Assembly: GCA_028065135.1 (NCBI GenBank)
Contig: JAPTWR010000044.1
Coordinates: 1 to 36,831 of the forward strand
Origin: Acidithiobacillus sp.
GTDB lineage: Bacteria > Pseudomonadota > Gammaproteobacteria > Acidithiobacillales > Acidithiobacillaceae
Direction of reading: 5' to 3'
DNA: 36,831 bases
A program made the position numbers and the translations under genes. Below are positions 35,095-36,831 of this stretch, piece by piece; the stretch's first letter is position 1; each line of letters opens with the position of its first letter. A model generated the notes under the pieces. That model made no database searches and was not told the origin of the DNA. It saw nothing but the letters and a program-made list of their open reading frames with translations.

Positions 35095-35480
35095 GCGCGT
35101 CACAAAGAAACAAAGGCGCTGCGGGCGAGCGGGAATTATTCGCCCTGCTGACTGAACAGCTAGGCGTCACCGTGACCCGCAATCTCACCCAGACGCGGGG
35201 CGGGGGTGCGGACGCTCTGGACGTGCCGGGCTGGGCCATCGAGTGCAAACGCTGTGAAGCCCTCAGCCTTGCGTCATGGTGGAATCAGGCACAGCGGCAG
35301 GCCGATGACCTCAGCCGCAAGCCCGCATTGTTCTATCGCCAGAGCCGGAAGCCGTGGCGTGCTGTTCTGGACCTGCACCATATCGCGCCGGGGTTATTCA
35401 CGGCACCGGGCAGCTTGTGCGAGTTGGCTTTGTCGGATGCCTGCACGGTCATACGTGAATCGTTAGGGGGTGAATCATGA
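35091..35480 (+). CDS. PD-(D/E)XK nuclease, Holliday-junction-resolvase-like
   Basis: This 129-aa protein begins SASQRNKGAAGERELFALL, where E13/E15 occupy the helix-1 acidic position. It has the core motif D44...E51-C-K53 within LDVPGWAIECKR, the catalytic layout of archaeal Hjc-type and phage resolvase-like nucleases. The C-terminal half has WWNQAQRQADDL and a strand-rich end. The enzyme may resolve replication or recombination intermediates of the element, or trim ends. The ATG overlaps the upstream stop, and the neighbouring ORF starts inside its final codons. The longer frame start at 35055 is less likely. Confidence 0.78.
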   Translation: MSASQRNKGAAGERELFALLTEQLGVTVTRNLTQTRGGGADALDVPGWAIECKRCEALSLASWWNQAQRQADDLSRKPALFYRQSRKPWRAVLDLHHIAPGLFTAPGSLCELALSDACTVIRESLGGES

Positions 35481-35704
35481 AGCGCCGGGGGGAAGCGCCA
35501 GCCGTGCCGCGTGGATATGCAGATGCCTGGGCGCGACTATTTGCACGCTCACCCGCTGAACTGGAGGCCGAGAAACAGGCACGGCACCCGGCACCCCTGC
35601 CACCCGGCAGCCGCAAAGGCCCCATATCTGCCTCACAATCAACGCAAACCACCGGGGCGCTACCTATGCCCCACTTACCAGAAAAAGAGGCGCAAAATGC
35701 CTAA
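35477..35704 (+). CDS. Hypothetical protein, 75 aa
   Basis: I do not recognise it. It is coupled by ATGA to the nuclease gene. A short helical N-terminus (YADAWARLFARSPAELEAEK) is followed by a Pro/Ser/Thr-rich, low-complexity tail, so it is likely to be partly disordered. Its coding status rests on its compact position and overlap with both neighbours. Confidence 0.5.
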   Translation: MKRRGEAPAVPRGYADAWARLFARSPAELEAEKQARHPAPLPPGSRKGPISASQSTQTTGALPMPHLPEKEAQNA

Positions 35705-36035
35705 GAACCCCTACAGTATGCGAGCGATGGCCCGGAGTCTGGGCCTGTCTTATTCGTTGCTTATGGCGGGGCTGAAAGAGGAGCGCGATACAGAGCGCAC
35801 CGAAGGCTTGCCTGCGGGTTATCGGGACGATTACCGCCCGTTCGTGGATGACTCAGGACAACCCCGCTGCGGGGCGCGTTGCCGGGATGGGCACCCATGC
35901 AAGGCTAAAGGCTTGGGACGTGGGCACCGCTGCAAGAACCACGGAGGGCAGAGCACCGGACCCAAGACCGAGGAAGGCAAGCGCCGGGCACTGGAAGCAC
36001 TCGCCAGAGGCCGGGAGAATCGCCGGAAAAGCTGA
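35697..36035 (+). CDS. Small cysteine-rich protein with HGG-S-TGP motif
   Basis: The 112-aa product starts at ATG 35697 with AAGAGG upstream. Its N-terminus resembles a short helix-turn-helix (MRAMARSLGLSYSLLMAGLKEER). The C-terminal half has C58, C62, C68 and C79 followed by NHGGQSTGPKTEEGKRRALEA. The HGG-x-S/T-GP signature is widespread in small phage and island proteins, probably metal-binding and nucleic-acid-associated, but its activity is not known to me. It is the last recognisable gene of the element operon. Confidence 0.68.
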   Translation: MPKNPYSMRAMARSLGLSYSLLMAGLKEERDTERTEGLPAGYRDDYRPFVDDSGQPRCGARCRDGHPCKAKGLGRGHRCKNHGGQSTGPKTEEGKRRALEALARGRENRRKS

Positions 36036-36703
36036 TAAATACTGATATTTGCCCCGCGTGAATGCGTCATGAAGTACACGACGCCGGGAGTATTGCGAGT
36101 TGTACGCACGCATACGCGCATGTCATGGACTACCCAAGCCCTGCCCTTCTGGTGGGATTTTTCTTTGGCTGGCATAGGAAAAAGTCGCAGGCAAGTCGCA
36201 GGGTGCAACCACAAAAAAAGGAAGTGGCCGGGATAGTGGCCAGTAGCCACCCCAAAAAAAAGGCAGGCCATGATGACCGCATGATGAGCGGCAATAGTCA
36301 GCACTGATAAGGCTTTGCAGGCCATGATGAGCGCATTGTGAGCGCATTGTGACCGCATTGTGACCACCCGCATGAATTGCGCTCATGGCAAGTAGCGCCC
36401 TAGTAGCGGGGTGCGACTACAAAAAAAGAGGCGACGAGTAAATGACCGTTATCTATTGGCGGGGCTGGCGCTGATACCCGGCACTACTGAAAAATCCATA
36501 CACCGCCGTTAATGCGTTATGGGGTGCTGTCACCGCGACGGATATATGCCACCGTCCCGTGGGGGATTTGGGGGAGATTTGGGGGAATCAGCAACAAAAA
36601 CACCCAAGACCGGACCACATCCCACGACAAGGCGGAATCACTAGCGGGATGATTTTGTTAATGTAGCGCGTTGTGATATGTTGCGCCTTATGGGTTTACA
36701 ACT
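36036..36703. other. 668-bp gene-free right end with phased repeats and A-tracts
   Basis: I find no convincing gene here. The region contains two copies of AAGTCGCAGG 11 bp apart (36182-36191, 36193-36202) and three near-identical 11-mers ending in CGCATTGT in tandem (36329-36361). It also has a 28-bp direct repeat, 25 of 28 identical, at 36263-36290 and 36317-36344. Runs of seven or eight A occur near 36212, 36254 and 36421. The two outer runs are each preceded by a similar TGC-AC-AC block. The periodic spacing suggests protein-binding arrays, for example a second origin, a packaging site or a partition site. Confidence 0.55.
36556..36590. promoter_or_regulatory. Right-arm repeats, candidate integrase arm-type sites
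   Basis: CCCGTGGGGGA is followed by ATTTGGGGGA at 36566-36575 and again at 36577-36586, 11 bases apart. The same words are found near the left end. Together with the left set they place arm sites on both sides of the attP core in the excised circle. Confidence 0.6.
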
Positions 36704-36756
36704 GAATCATAATCCGCGTGTCCGGGGTTCGAGTCCCTGAAGCGCCACCAAATAAA
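36704..36756 (+). repeat. attR: right copy of the 53-bp direct repeat
   Basis: This is identical to 29241-29293. It is a tRNA fragment from the anticodon stem to the CCA end plus six bases, with no 5' half and therefore not a functional tRNA. Confidence 0.95.
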
Positions 36757-36758
36757 TC

Positions 36759-36791
36759 AACCACTTGGCTTAAATTGCTAGGTGGTTTTTT
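36759..36791 (+). terminator. Original chromosomal terminator of the tRNA, now displaced
   Basis: An 11-bp stem (arms 36759-36769 and 36777-36787, loop TTAAATT) leads into TTTTTT. It lies nine bases after the tRNA fragment, exactly the position of the left hairpin relative to the tRNA. Inferred to be the host's own terminator, since sequence beyond attR is the interrupted chromosome. Nothing else is recognisable in the last 40 bases. Confidence 0.82.
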
Positions 36792-36831
36792 GTGTCCAAG
36801 CTTAACTTCGCCAATGGCAGGCCAGACCCCT

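Larger units (their letters stand above)
29241..36756. mobile_element. 7.46-kb tRNA-integrated element with int, xis-like, primase and helicase genes
   Basis: The element is bounded by a perfect 53-bp direct repeat (offset 7463 bp), and its integrase gene lies next to the tRNA-side junction. All twelve annotated genes, excluding leader candidates, point the same way, and most overlap by 1-20 bases. They encode recombination (integrase, Xis-like), replication (TOPRIM primase, RepA-like helicase), a resolvase-like nuclease and small unknowns. I see no capsid, portal, terminase, relaxase or conjugation gene, nor an obvious toxin or defence gene. This composition fits a phage satellite or an integrative plasmid-like element able to replicate after excision. 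The host side is certain from the att repeats; the lifestyle is inference. Confidence 0.92.

Noticed and set aside
36125..36307. A 60-codon plus-strand frame with a short hydrophobic start and Lys-rich end in the element's right end
   Set aside because: There is no ribosome site, and the Lys codons come from the A-tracts and repeats, so the frame is better explained by the DNA repeats.
36263..36361. The right-end repeats as a CRISPR array
   Set aside because: Repeat units are 10-28 bp, mostly tandem with no unique spacers of regular length, and no cas genes are present.
35831..36373. A 180-codon minus-strand frame near the right end
   Set aside because: It overlaps the HGG-S-TGP gene, and its repeated Met/Cys/Ala/His stretches are the translated tandem repeats.

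Overview
The window looks like a chromosomal segment of an autotrophic gammaproteobacterial or acidithiobacillial chemolithotroph, most likely an Acidithiobacillus (A. ferrooxidans group). The basis is high GC content, a Calvin-Benson-Bassham (CBB) and glycolysis cluster continuing directly into trpEGDC, an aerobic ubiquinone gene (coq7) and a rich RND efflux gene set. Genus assignment is inference from gene order; no database search was possible.

Layout. (1) 1-5572: an RND tripartite efflux operon (outer membrane factor cut by the window edge, adaptor lipoprotein, inner-membrane pump) with overlapping stops and starts. (2) 5606-10544: a cysteine-rich lipoprotein, mscL with a C-terminal zinc ribbon, rmuC, then on the minus strand rsmE and ispH, and a divergent gene of unknown function. 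(3) 10567-24711: an inositol-monophosphatase-like gene and a long co-directional cluster glpX-tkt-gap-pgk-pyk-fba-rpe-gph-trpE-trpG-trpD-trpC. It supplies the FBP/SBP phosphatase, transketolase, GAPDH, PGK, aldolase and epimerase of CO2 fixation, phosphoglycolate salvage and tryptophan synthesis. A strong intrinsic-terminator-like hairpin sits between fba and rpe, and a short ORF with two Trp codons precedes trpE. No RuBisCO or phosphoribulokinase is in the window. (4) 24782-29141: an OsmC/YhfA protein and an Rrf2 regulator with three cysteines, convergent coq7, then a tightly overlapping set of [2Fe-2S] ferredoxin, alpha/beta hydrolase and an ABC-2 exporter pair. (5) 29171-29287: a tRNA with CAT anticodon and its own promoter.

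(6) 29241-36756: a compact mobile element of 7,463 bp inserted into the 3' half of that tRNA. It is bounded by a perfect 53-bp direct repeat that restores the tRNA at the left end. It encodes a tyrosine integrase, an Xis/AlpA-like protein, a winged-helix protein, a tiny membrane peptide, a TOPRIM primase, a RepA-like RecA-fold helicase, a PD-(D/E)XK Holliday-junction-resolvase-like nuclease and several small proteins of unknown function. There are no capsid, tail, terminase, relaxase or type IV secretion genes that I can recognise. It therefore resembles a minimal replicating satellite or integrative plasmid rather than a prophage or ICE.

The most interesting material is the non-coding logic of this element. 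The helicase 3' end carries nine GTAACG hexamers plus a perfect 16-bp palindrome (candidate origin). The same TAACGTCC word forms a 9-bp inverted repeat over the promoter of the xis-rep operon. Integrase arm-type repeats (ATTTGGGGGA) flank both ends. Helically phased 11-bp repeats fill a 668-bp gene-free right end. Finally, the element appears to bring its own copy of the tRNA's transcription terminator, related to the host's by compensatory stem changes.
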